A stretch of DNA of 9,343 nucleotides from Bacteroidales bacterium. GTDB lineage: Bacteria > Bacteroidota > Bacteroidia > Bacteroidales > UBA932. Under the pieces are notes generated by a model. It was not told where the DNA came from and searched no databases. It saw nothing but the letters and a program-made list of their open reading frames with translations. Positions 1 to 6,624 of the stretch are shown in pieces. Numbering within the stretch: the first letter of the stretch is position 1; every line of letters starts with the position of its first letter. The stretch lies in the NCBI GenBank assembly GCA_004552615.1, contig SFNZ01000076.1, forward strand, positions 1 to 9,343. Direction: 5' to 3'. The translations under genes and the position numbers were made by a program.

Positions 1-477
1 CCGCTTCTTCGCAGAGGCCAGGGTATTGGCCAAATGAGTGGAAATGAATGTCTTGCCGTCGCCCTCACTCATCGAGGTGCAGACAATCACCTGTATCGGA
101 CGGTCCTTGCGGGACATGAATGAGAGATTGGTCCTGATGATCTTGAACGCCTCGGATATGACCTCCGGGTCTTCCTTCTCCTGGGGCACATTGCCGAGGA
201 ACGGAAGCGAAACCCTGTCCTGCAAATCCTTGCGTGAATGCACCCTCGTGTCGAGGAACAATATCATCAGCAATATCACGCCCGGCACGGCGAGGCCGAC
301 CAGCAGGCCGAGTATCAGAATCTTGTTCCTGTCCGGGGAAATCGGGGACGCAGGACCGCTGGCCCCGTCGATGACCCTCGCATTGTTGTCCACCATGGCC
401 TGCGACAGGGCGTTCTCCTCACGCTTGTTCAGCAGGAACATATAGAGGGACTCCTTGATCTTCTGCTGGCTGGGCAT
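1..477 (-). CDS. C-terminal part of Wzc-like co-polymerase/tyrosine kinase, out of frame with its N-terminal part, cut by window edge
   Basis: Reading the minus strand from 477 to the window edge gives 159 open codons that continue the co-polymerase of the neighbouring entry in another frame. Residues 5-28 (QQKIKESLYMFLLNKREEN and on) match the end of the GNVR-type periplasmic domain. Residues 52-75 form the second membrane helix, with a Pro-Gly at 65-66. Residues 109-120 (EAFKIIRTNLSF) are the segment typically preceding the kinase core, and SEGDGKT at 137-143 is the Walker A loop of a bacterial tyrosine (BY) kinase, after the strand IQVIVCTSM. The Walker A' and B motifs and the tyrosine-rich tail lie outside the window. 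In the intact family, cytoplasmic ATP-dependent autophosphorylation controls polymer length and export. An ATG lies at 477 and another at 441, but neither looks like a natural gene start, because the domain is cut in the middle. I treat it as the downstream half of a broken gene. Confidence 0.85.
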   Translation of the reverse strand, partial: MPSQQKIKESLYMFLLNKREENALSQAMVDNNARVIDGASGPASPISPDRNKILILGLLVGLAVPGVILLMILFLDTRVHSRKDLQDRVSLPFLGNVPQEKEDPEVISEAFKIIRTNLSFMSRKDRPIQVIVCTSMSEGDGKTFISTHLANTLASAKKR

Positions 478-1750
478 TGCTCTCGTGGAGCATCGCATCC
501 TTCCGGCGCACATTCAGGCTCACTATCATATTGTCCACGGCCCGGATGATGGACTGCTTCATCGCCCTGAGAGTATTGTTTATCTCCTCTACGACCGGGT
601 TCTTCTCGCTACTGTCTTCTATGAGCTTGTCGCGGCGGAGCTTGGCAGCATTGTACTGCGAGATCTGCGCCTCGATATTCATGTCGGATATACCGGTATT
701 GGACGGAATCAGGTCCACCTCCTTCGTCGGGTCGGTGAGATAATCCTTGATATACTGCGCGAGACGCAGCTGGGTGTCGAGCTCGAGGACACTGGAATTG
801 TATTTCTGGGACTCGCCCATGTACATTCCGGCTGCAGAGCCGAGATCCACTATCTGGTTCGCTTTCTTGAAGGACTCCAGGTCGGACTCCACTCCGCCGA
901 GCTCCCTCTCGATGATGACGAGGCGCTCGTTGATGAACTCCGCGGTGTTGATGGCCACCTGGTTCTTGTCGTTGATAGCCTCCTCGTTGTACACCGATAT
1001 GAGCATATTCAGCACATCTTCAGCACGTTCCGGAGATCCGTCCTTCAGGGACAGGGTCAGGATGGAAGCCTCGTCCTCCTCCTGGCGGATACCGAGATTG
1101 CCGAGAATGGACGCCACCACCGACGACATCGGAACCTTGGTGACGTATATTTCCGTATTCTTCCATTCCGAAGAGAAATAGTTCGTCCTGGTCACGAGGA
1201 CCTTGCTGCCGCCGACCGACACAGTGTCATTTATCGGCACGGTCACTTCCCTGCCCTCGTCCTCTCCGTATATCGAGCTGAGAACCACGTGGGAAGAATC
1301 CTTCGGGGTGAGGGTGAACGAGCAATATCTGCCAGGCAATGCATCCGGGAAGGTCACGGCCACCGGGGAACGGGAGTAGAGCTCCTTCATCCTGAAGCCG
1401 GACTTCACCTTGTAGGAGACATCTGCATGAAGCCTCGTAACCACCTCACGTACAAGCTTTTTGGACTTGAACTGGAGAATCTCGTTGGAGACGTTCACCT
1501 TGTTGATATAGTTGTCATAGCGGTCGAGACCGGCCGAAATCGTCTTGTTCGACGGGTCCTTGATGATCACCGTCGCCGAACGGAAATAGGTCATAGGCGT
1601 GCTGGCGTACTTGTACCAGGCCAGCCCTCCGAACACTATGATGGAGAGCACGAACCATTTCCACTTCGACAGCAGGTAGAACAGGAGGTCGAGCACGCTG
1701 ACTTCCTGTCCGGAATTGGGATTCTTAGTATTGTTCTGCATTGTCGCCAT
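419..1750 (-). CDS. N-terminal part of Wzz/Wzc-like polysaccharide chain-length co-polymerase, frameshifted near its end
   Basis: This is the periplasmic half of a polysaccharide co-polymerase, an inner-membrane protein that sets polymer length and contacts the outer-membrane export channel. Residues 15-30 form a short cytoplasmic Wzz-type lead-in (SVLDLLFYLLSKW), about 31-48 the first membrane helix, and then a long periplasmic region with a helical, coiled-coil-like stretch around 265-415. Genuine family sequence stops at about residue 426 (MLHESNA). The last 17 residues are read in a wrong frame before the stop at 419. The real continuation (GNVR end, second membrane helix, kinase) is open in another frame, see the entry at 1-477. 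The fragment therefore lacks the second membrane helix and the kinase. It starts 9 bases after the export lipoprotein gene; ATG 1750 is used, with ATG 1741 (MQNNTKN) possible. Family and break are clear; whether the break is biological is not. Confidence 0.88.
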   Translation of the reverse strand: MATMQNNTKNPNSGQEVSVLDLLFYLLSKWKWFVLSIIVFGGLAWYKYASTPMTYFRSATVIIKDPSNKTISAGLDRYDNYINKVNVSNEILQFKSKKLVREVVTRLHADVSYKVKSGFRMKELYSRSPVAVTFPDALPGRYCSFTLTPKDSSHVVLSSIYGEDEGREVTVPINDTVSVGGSKVLVTRTNYFSSEWKNTEIYVTKVPMSSVVASILGNLGIRQEEDEASILTLSLKDGSPERAEDVLNMLISVYNEEAINDKNQVAINTAEFINERLVIIERELGGVESDLESFKKANQIVDLGSAAGMYMGESQKYNSSVLELDTQLRLAQYIKDYLTDPTKEVDLIPSNTGISDMNIEAQISQYNAAKLRRDKLIEDSSEKNPVVEEINNTLRAMKQSIIRAVDNMIVSLNVRRKDAMLHESNAQPAEDQGVPLYVPAEQA

Positions 1751-1759
1751 GATTGCTTA

Positions 1760-2563
1760 CTAATTGTTTTTCAAGCTGTTGGTCGCCCACATTGCGGAGC
1801 AAACAGCCGTCAGGATGGACGTGGCGAGGGTCACGTACTGGAGGGTCTTGTCCTCGCTGTCCTTCTTCCTGTACTTCGGCTCCACGTAGATGATGTCGTT
1901 CTGCTGGAGGAAGAAGCACGGGGAGTTGAAGATGTCCTTGCTCCTGATGTCGTTCAGGAAAATCTCCTTGTGCCCGTCAGTCTCCCGGATCACCGCTATG
2001 CGGTCCAGGCGAGCCTTCGGGGAAAGGTCCCCGGCATTGGCAATAGCCTCGAGGATGGTGATGCGGCCGTCCTCCACCGGGAACGAACCGTTGCGGCCGA
2101 TGGCCCCGAGCACGGTGTATTTGAAATTCAGGAAATCAATCGTCACAATCGGGGACTTGATATAGTCACCGTCGATGATTTCCTGCCTTATCAGCTCCGT
2201 GGCCTCGCTCAAGTGAAGCCCCGCTAGATGGAGGGTGCCGAGAATCGGGAATTCGATGTTCCCGTCCATGTCCACCCTGTAGCCCTTCGTGTCGAGAGTG
2301 GCTGATGACCTGGCCTCACCGTCCGAGGATATCTGGAATGACCCGCTCTGTATATTGAACGGGAGAGCCAGCTCCATCTGCTTGCAGCTCACGGTGATGG
2401 AAAGCCTGTCATTGCACTGGATAACGGCCTCGTGCCGGTAGTCGAAGGGATATTTCTGCCCGGCCTCCATATCGTTCAGGTACACGAACTTCTTCGAGGA
2501 GGCACAGGAGGACAGCAGCAAGAGTGCTGTCAGGCCCGCAAATAAAAACCTGTCAAGTTTCAT
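1760..2563 (-). CDS. Wza-like polysaccharide export outer-membrane lipoprotein
   Basis: This 267-residue protein is a polysaccharide biosynthesis/export lipoprotein, expected to form the outer-membrane channel that works with the co-polymerase encoded next to it. Residues 1-20 are a lipoprotein signal peptide ending in the lipobox LLSSC, so Cys20 would be lipidated. Residues about 43-145 are the Poly_export domain (QCNDRLSITV at 49-58; DGNIEFPILGTLHLAG at 100-115). Residues about 149-230 form an SLBB domain (YTVLGAIGRNGSF at 149-161, then ITILEAIANAGDL). A hydrophobic C-terminal segment at about 242-262 could be the membrane-spanning helix, as in Wza-type channels; this is inference. Only one clear SLBB domain is present, so it is shorter than enterobacterial Wza, as is common in Bacteroidota. 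The start ATG sits in a 12-base direct repeat and is preceded by a five-codon mini-ORF. The gene begins 18 bases after the kinase gene. Confidence 0.93.
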   Translation of the reverse strand: MKLDRFLFAGLTALLLLSSCASSKKFVYLNDMEAGQKYPFDYRHEAVIQCNDRLSITVSCKQMELALPFNIQSGSFQISSDGEARSSATLDTKGYRVDMDGNIEFPILGTLHLAGLHLSEATELIRQEIIDGDYIKSPIVTIDFLNFKYTVLGAIGRNGSFPVEDGRITILEAIANAGDLSPKARLDRIAVIRETDGHKEIFLNDIRSKDIFNSPCFFLQQNDIIYVEPKYRKKDSEDKTLQYVTLATSILTAVCSAMWATNSLKNN

Positions 2564-2580
2564 ATAGTAAGTTTCATATA
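2555..2580. repeat. 12-base direct repeat duplicating the start region of the export lipoprotein gene
   Basis: On the plus strand aagtttcatata occurs at 2555-2566 and again at 2569-2580, two bases apart. Read on the minus strand, both copies contain TATATGAAACTT, the first four codons' region of the export lipoprotein gene. The upstream copy opens ATG AAA CTT ACT ATA TGA (2577-2560), a five-codon mini-ORF whose stop overlaps the true ATG at 2563 in an ATGA arrangement. The upstream ATG lies four bases after the stop codon of the kinase gene. It looks like a short tandem duplication (14-base unit). Any effect on translation is inference. Confidence 0.85.
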
Positions 2581-2581
2581 A

Positions 2582-3469
2582 TTAATATTTAAACCCTTTC
2601 ATGCAGATCCGCGCCGAGTCGCAGTCCGGGAGACAGTCCATAACCCCCACGGGGACCCTCTCGCAGATCATCGATATAGTATCATATAGGCAGTCCTGAA
2701 GCCTCATGTTGCCCTTCACCGCCGAGCAGCTCGGAAGCAGGGCCACGAAAGCGTCCACATCGGCACAGGTCCTGAACCTGTTCTCCGCCGACTGCCTGAG
2801 TCTTGCAAAGCCTCCCACGGGATACTTCACGTCCCTGTAGCACGGAGTCTTCCCGCTCCAAGGCGAACCGTACACGAAGACAATGTCATCCTCGACACGG
2901 AGGACGGGATTGTCATCATTGACGAGCTCACATCCGTCGAAACTGCATATCCACATGGCGGAATGCGTGCTCTTACCCGTACCGCTGCTCCCGAGGAACA
3001 GGTATGCCCGTCCGTCCAGGGCCACGGCCGAAGAATGTATGGAAATGCCACCGTGCAGCAGCACCGCCTGCGAAAATGCAATCCGCAGCATCGAGCACAA
3101 TGCCATCCCCGCATCCGGCGAATCCCAGTCCAGTTCCGCCCTGATGTCCGAGAACAGGCAGTCCGCATACATCCTGTGTACCGGTCCCCTCGCCAGTCCC
3201 TGGAGCTCCACCATATAGCCGCAGACATCCGCCCCGCTCTCCAAGGCTATGAGTACCATGTGCCCCAGATCGGTGTCGGACTCGTCCAGTTTCCGGCCTC
3301 CCAACCCTTCAGGGATGCCTTCGGCAGCATTGAAGGAAAATATCAGGCTGCCGCCATCCATAGTCTTGAAGTTCCTGAACGATGGAAGCAGTTCGTCAGC
3401 ATCCATCCCTCCCGGAAGAAGCAGCCGGAAATCCAGCCCGGCCACCCTGTAATATTTCACGTTCTTCAT
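2582..3469 (-). CDS. HPr-kinase-like / PEPCK-like P-loop kinase
   Basis: A 295-residue protein with a C-terminal kinase core of the HPr kinase/PEP carboxykinase type. The core has IHSSAVALDGRAYLFLG at 144-160, the Walker A loop GSSGTGKST at 160-168, LVNDDNP at 182-188 (the position of the paired aspartates in HPr kinases) and VYGSPWSGKTPCYR at 199-212, then a conserved PVGGFARL. The first 130 or so residues are a variable N-terminal region without a motif I recognise. It would phosphorylate a protein, peptide or small molecule with ATP, in the cytoplasm. The substrate is unknown: no HPr or other PTS gene is nearby, so carbon-catabolite control is unlikely. Family relatives in lasso-peptide clusters phosphorylate the precursor peptide, and the neighbours here (PqqD-like, nucleotidyltransferase) are the same companions. 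It starts 18 bases after the nucleotidyltransferase stop and ends just before the export genes. Confidence 0.85.
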   Translation of the reverse strand: MKNVKYYRVAGLDFRLLLPGGMDADELLPSFRNFKTMDGGSLIFSFNAAEGIPEGLGGRKLDESDTDLGHMVLIALESGADVCGYMVELQGLARGPVHRMYADCLFSDIRAELDWDSPDAGMALCSMLRIAFSQAVLLHGGISIHSSAVALDGRAYLFLGSSGTGKSTHSAMWICSFDGCELVNDDNPVLRVEDDIVFVYGSPWSGKTPCYRDVKYPVGGFARLRQSAENRFRTCADVDAFVALLPSCSAVKGNMRLQDCLYDTISMICERVPVGVMDCLPDCDSARICMKGFKY

Positions 3470-3487
3470 CAGTAAAGATTCCGTCGC

Positions 3488-4591
3488 CTACCGCCTCCCG
3501 ATCCTGAACTGGCCTGCAGAAAGGGAAATTACAGTCCAGAAAGCCTCAGAAGGCGCAAGCGAGAATGAAAAGTTCATTCGCTTCAAATGACGACCCAAAG
3601 TTCGTAATTTTTTCAGCAAAACACAAAAGAACTTAAATGAACCGTTATTCCCCCCTTTCGAGGAATAATGTCCGAAATTGCCGCCCTCCAGTACCAGGTC
3701 CAGCAGGGCCGAACTGTCCGGCATCCTGCCAGGCAGGTATGGCAGCGAGTCCATGTCCAGCCCCAGATGCCCGGAAAGGAACGAGAAGAGCATCCCGTTC
3801 CAGCGCAGAAGCCCGGCCGATGCGAAAAGGTCACGTACCCTTACGGAATCCGCGCCCCCTGCGTGACAGAGCAATGCGATATCGCATATCTGCCTGAGCC
3901 CCACGCCGTTGCCGAAGGCATGCTTCATTATGTGGCTGCTCATCAGCAGCAAGTCCAGCTCCGGAGAAGGAACAGTCACCGATGCACCGCATATCTCCAC
4001 GGCCCGGAATCCGTACTCCTTCTCCGCCTCCTTCATCCGCCTCTTCGTGAAAGGGCTGCAGAGGTCGAAAAGCTTCCGGTGATGCTCCACCTCCACCCCG
4101 TCCCACTGGTAGCACAGGCTGCCGTCCGGCTTCACATTCCACCGTATTTCCCTATCAGCAAGGAGGGTGCGGGCCCTGTCCCACTCCCCGGGAACATTGA
4201 AATACAGGTCGATGTCCCCGCATTCCCTGCGGTGCGGAACCGGATAGAGCAATGCCGCAGCCTGCCCCTTCATCAGGACCGGATGAAGCCCGTGTCCCTT
4301 GAAGAAACCCATCAGTCCAGCCACGGCCCTGTCCATCACACTGCCCTGCCTCTCAATCCTGTCCACCTCGGCGGTCCACCTCAGCAGAAGGCCGTCATCG
4401 GGCAGGGAGGCATCGTCAGGGAGCATCTCCATAGCAGAATAGACAATGGCCGTAACAGTCTGGCGCACAGACTCCTCGTGAATAGCCTGCCACTCCCCGG
4501 CAGTCAAGTGCAATACCTTCTCCGGCACCTCCTGGCCGAAGAGCCCGGACTGTACCAGAGCCAAAAATACTTCCGTGAGGGACTCCGTCAT
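3488..4591 (-). CDS. Nucleotidyltransferase-fold family protein (PF14907-like)
   Basis: A 367-residue protein of the uncharacterised nucleotidyltransferase family found in RiPP and polysaccharide clusters. The core shows VLMKGQAAALLYP at 105-117, the metal-binding signature RRECGDIDLYFNV at 121-133 (Asp126 and Asp128) and VEVEHHRKLFDL at 167-177 with a possible third acidic residue, Glu169. The family-typical helix ELDLLLMSSHIMKHAFG is at 211-227 and GNFGHYS at 304-310. The tail (about 318-367) is basic and hydrophobic. It probably transfers a nucleotidyl group, but the acceptor is unknown. I chose ATG 4591 because it overlaps the PqqD-like stop as ATGA, the pattern of translational coupling. 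An in-frame ATG at 4618 would add nine residues (MGRIRSAAA) and a 31-base overlap. Base composition drops to A+T-rich in the tail around 3560-3670, with no break in the frame. Confidence 0.85.
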   Translation of the reverse strand: MTESLTEVFLALVQSGLFGQEVPEKVLHLTAGEWQAIHEESVRQTVTAIVYSAMEMLPDDASLPDDGLLLRWTAEVDRIERQGSVMDRAVAGLMGFFKGHGLHPVLMKGQAAALLYPVPHRRECGDIDLYFNVPGEWDRARTLLADREIRWNVKPDGSLCYQWDGVEVEHHRKLFDLCSPFTKRRMKEAEKEYGFRAVEICGASVTVPSPELDLLLMSSHIMKHAFGNGVGLRQICDIALLCHAGGADSVRVRDLFASAGLLRWNGMLFSFLSGHLGLDMDSLPYLPGRMPDSSALLDLVLEGGNFGHYSSKGGNNGSFKFFCVLLKKLRTLGRHLKRMNFSFSLAPSEAFWTVISLSAGQFRIGRR

Positions 4592-4854
4592 CGCTGCAGC
4601 AGACCGTATCCGTCCCATTCGTCGAGCATTGCCGTGACATCGGCCGCAGCCGTCTCCTCAGGGACATCGTAGTTGGCCACCATATATGCAGTCACGTCGC
4701 CGGCGGAAAATTCCTTTCCGGAAAACGCCTCCCATATATCGGCAGCCGTATCGTTGAGAGTGAAGACGTCCGTCAGATTAATATCCGGCCCGTCTTTCAC
4801 GATCATATACCGCCTCCCCATCTTGCGGAGGCGAAGCGAATCATTCAGCTTCAT
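4588..4854 (-). CDS. PqqD-like small peptide-binding protein
   Basis: An 88-residue protein matching the PqqD family. The sequence has the usual order: a short beta-rich N-terminus (RKMGRRYMIVKDG), then DVFTLNDTAADIWEAF at 29-44 (the LN-taa-iW core), and a helical second half with ANYDVPEETAAADVTAML, ending at GLLQR. PqqD-fold proteins (RiPP recognition elements) bind the leader of a precursor peptide and present it to a modifying enzyme; in lasso-peptide clusters the B1 protein plays this part. Here its likely partners are the nucleotidyltransferase, whose start overlaps this stop by four bases, and the kinase downstream. No precursor peptide gene is visible, so peptide binding is inference from the family. 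The ATG at 4854 follows the sugar transferase stop by four bases. Confidence 0.85.
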   Translation of the reverse strand: MKLNDSLRLRKMGRRYMIVKDGPDINLTDVFTLNDTAADIWEAFSGKEFSAGDVTAYMVANYDVPEETAAADVTAMLDEWDGYGLLQR

Positions 4855-4858
4855 TTTC

Positions 4859-5497
4859 TCAAAATCTTTTTCCTGTAACTATAGCAACGGCTGTCAGGAA
4901 GATTATCTTGACATCCGTCCACAATGACCAATGTTCCAGATAGTCGAGGTCCATTTCCAACCGGCGGAGCATCTTCTCCATAGTATCCGTGTACCCGTTG
5001 TACAGGGTCGCGTACGAGAACACGCCCGGCCTTATCCGGAAAAGCCTCTCATAATCAGGATTTTCGGCCTTTATCTTCTCTATGAAATACCTCCTCTCGG
5101 GCCTGTAGCCCACCATGCTCATGTCACCCTTCAGCACATTCCAGAGCTGCGGCAATTCATCCAGGTGATGATGCCGGATGAATGCCCCCACCTTCGTCAG
5201 CCTGTTGTCGGTCTCCCCGCAGAGTGCAGGGACTCCGTCGTGCTCGGCGTCCGGCACCATCGAACGGAACTTGAACAGGGTGAAAGGTTTCCCGTGAAAC
5301 CCGATTCTCTCCTGCGAGAAAATCGCCTTGCCGGGTCCCTCAAGCCTGATGGCTGCCCATATTGCCAAGAACACCGGCGACAGGACTATCAGCCCTGCTC
5401 CGCTGACGAGAATATCCATCGTCCTCTTCATAACGCTTCCGGCAGGGCCCGCTTCCGCCGCCCGGCCCGCGTCAATCTTCTGTAACTCTTCTTGCAT
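4859..5497 (-). CDS. Polyprenyl-phosphate sugar-1-phosphate transferase (initiating glycosyltransferase)
   Basis: This 212-residue protein is a bacterial sugar transferase of the small, single-domain type (as in PglC or the C-terminal domain of WcaJ). It would transfer a sugar-1-phosphate from a nucleotide sugar to undecaprenyl phosphate, the first step of repeat-unit synthesis. One hydrophobic segment at about 28-50 contains Ser40-Pro41, the break that makes this helix re-entrant in PglC. The core follows: QERIGFHGKPF at 62-72, KFRSM at 76-80, catalytic Asp113-Glu114 in LDELPQLWNVLKGDMSMVG at 112-130, YRPE at 131-134 and RIRPGV at 154-159. The sugar cannot be told from the sequence. Start 5497 has A/T-rich bases before it and overlaps the upstream gene by 26 bases; ATG 5431 (MKRTMDILV) would give the usual family start, and the extra 22 residues are Ala/Gly-rich. 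Both starts are possible. Confidence 0.93.
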   Translation of the reverse strand: MQEELQKIDAGRAAEAGPAGSVMKRTMDILVSGAGLIVLSPVFLAIWAAIRLEGPGKAIFSQERIGFHGKPFTLFKFRSMVPDAEHDGVPALCGETDNRLTKVGAFIRHHHLDELPQLWNVLKGDMSMVGYRPERRYFIEKIKAENPDYERLFRIRPGVFSYATLYNGYTDTMEKMLRRLEMDLDYLEHWSLWTDVKIIFLTAVAIVTGKRF

Positions 5498-6617
5498 TAT
5501 TATCGCTGTTTATCAAGCTGTTATATATTCCGAGGCAATTCGAGATCATCCTTTCCTTCGTGAAGAAGCGGCTGAATCTCTCCAATGCCCCCTGCGAATA
5601 AATCCTCTGCCTGTTCCTGTCCCCGGCTATCGACATTATCGCCGAGGCGATTCCCCTGGCGTCGCGGGTATCCACATTGATGCCGGAAATGCCGTCCGCA
5701 TTGACCTTGGACACTCCAGAGCCCGGTATCTTCGTAGCCACCACCGGAGTACCACAGGACATCGCCTCAATCTGGACGATACCGAAAGCCTCAGTCTTCT
5801 GGATGCTGCTCAGCACGAACACGCTGCTCGCCCCGTAATAGGCCGGAAGGTCCTCATCAGCCACCCTGCCGAGAAGCATCACCTTGTCCTGCAATCCCCT
5901 GGAAACTATCCGGGACTTCAATTCCTCCTCGAGAGGGCCGGTCCCCCCGATCAGCACCAGATAGTCGTCAGGCAGGAATTCCGCCGCATCCACGAGATAG
6001 GAGAAGCCCTTGTATTCCACGAGACGGCCGAGGGAGAACACTATCTTCCTGCCCGGATACCTGTTCCTGACCGCATCCACGTCAGCCTCCTCCGGAATGA
6101 CAGGGTCTATCCCGATGTGGAGAGGGACGAACTTGTCCGACGCCCCGGCGAGGAAAGGTGATTTTTCGAGATAATATTTCGTAGTGCCGACAATCCTGTC
6201 CGCCCTGTGTATCAGCCAGTTCTGCAGAGGCTTGAAGAACCGTAGCAGGAACTGCTGCTTCAATATGTCGCTGTGCCAATGCAGCACCACCTGTCCCCTG
6301 TATCCCGACAGCCGGAGCGCGAGCGCAGCCATGGGATCCGGATGATGGATGTGCAGGATGTCGTAGCTGCGGCATCTCCTCCTCAGCTGAAAAATCATCG
6401 CCGGGGATATCATCGTCGAGGCCATCTTGAAAAGCGTCCTGCACAGGATCAGCACGGCATTCTCATTGACCTTCTCGACCCGTGTCGACCCTTCCAGTGC
6501 CGCACACATCATATCGCAGCGCACGCCCTCGGCGGACAACCCCGTCATGAGGTCGTACATCACCTTCTCCACCCCGCCCACGACGGGATAAAACTTTCCT
6601 ACCTGAAGTATACGCAT
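5472..6617 (-). CDS. GT4-family glycosyltransferase
   Basis: A 381-residue GT-B fold glycosyltransferase. The N-terminal acceptor half starts MRILQVGKFYPVVGGVEK, with the Gly-Gly of GT4 enzymes at 14-15, and includes DILHIHHPDP at 86-95. The C-terminal donor half starts near 190 with KIVFSLGRLVEYKGF, then VLIGGTGPLEEEL, and has the E-x7-E nucleotide-sugar motif EAFGIVQIE (Glu276, Glu284) followed by AMSCGTPVVATKIPG. It would add one sugar to the lipid-linked repeat unit on the cytoplasmic face; donor and linkage cannot be assigned. I chose ATG 6617, seven bases after the upstream stop. A longer form from ATG 6665 adds 16 residues that lack GT4 similarity and overlap the previous gene by 41 bases. 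The gene's last 26 bases overlap the sugar transferase gene if that starts at 5497. Confidence 0.92.
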   Translation of the reverse strand: MRILQVGKFYPVVGGVEKVMYDLMTGLSAEGVRCDMMCAALEGSTRVEKVNENAVLILCRTLFKMASTMISPAMIFQLRRRCRSYDILHIHHPDPMAALALRLSGYRGQVVLHWHSDILKQQFLLRFFKPLQNWLIHRADRIVGTTKYYLEKSPFLAGASDKFVPLHIGIDPVIPEEADVDAVRNRYPGRKIVFSLGRLVEYKGFSYLVDAAEFLPDDYLVLIGGTGPLEEELKSRIVSRGLQDKVMLLGRVADEDLPAYYGASSVFVLSSIQKTEAFGIVQIEAMSCGTPVVATKIPGSGVSKVNADGISGINVDTRDARGIASAIMSIAGDRNRQRIYSQGALERFSRFFTKERMISNCLGIYNSLINSDNNARRVTED

Positions 6618-6624
6618 AGGTGAG

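Noticed and set aside
419..480. Programmed ribosomal frameshift in the Wzc-like gene
   Set aside because: No slippery heptamer is seen at the junction, and a stretch of conserved residues appears missing, which a frameshift signal alone would not cause.
455..2227. Very long plus-strand open frame (590 codons) opposite the Wza/Wzc genes
   Set aside because: It is antisense to two clearly recognised genes, has a low-complexity His/Arg/Val/Leu-rich composition, spans their junction and shows no family motif. G+C-rich third positions explain open antisense frames.
2582..3469. A genuine HPr kinase for carbon-catabolite control (hprK)
   Set aside because: The P-loop core is similar, but the N-terminal half is unlike HPr kinase, the core has the THS/NDD/GSPWSGKT variant, and no HPr or other PTS gene is near.
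3560..3670. A+T-rich stretch as a possible promoter or insertion site
   Set aside because: The nucleotidyltransferase frame runs through it without interruption and the encoded tail fits the family, so it is coding sequence with local bias.
3668..4672. Plus-strand open frame of 334 codons opposite the nucleotidyltransferase gene
   Set aside because: Rich in His, Gln, Pro and Arg without any domain motif; the minus strand carries a coherent family protein with catalytic residues.
2582..4854. A complete lasso-peptide cluster
   Set aside because: Only the recognition-element-like, nucleotidyltransferase and kinase families are present; no precursor, B2 protease or asparagine-synthetase-like cyclase can be found in the window, and the gaps are too short for a precursor gene.
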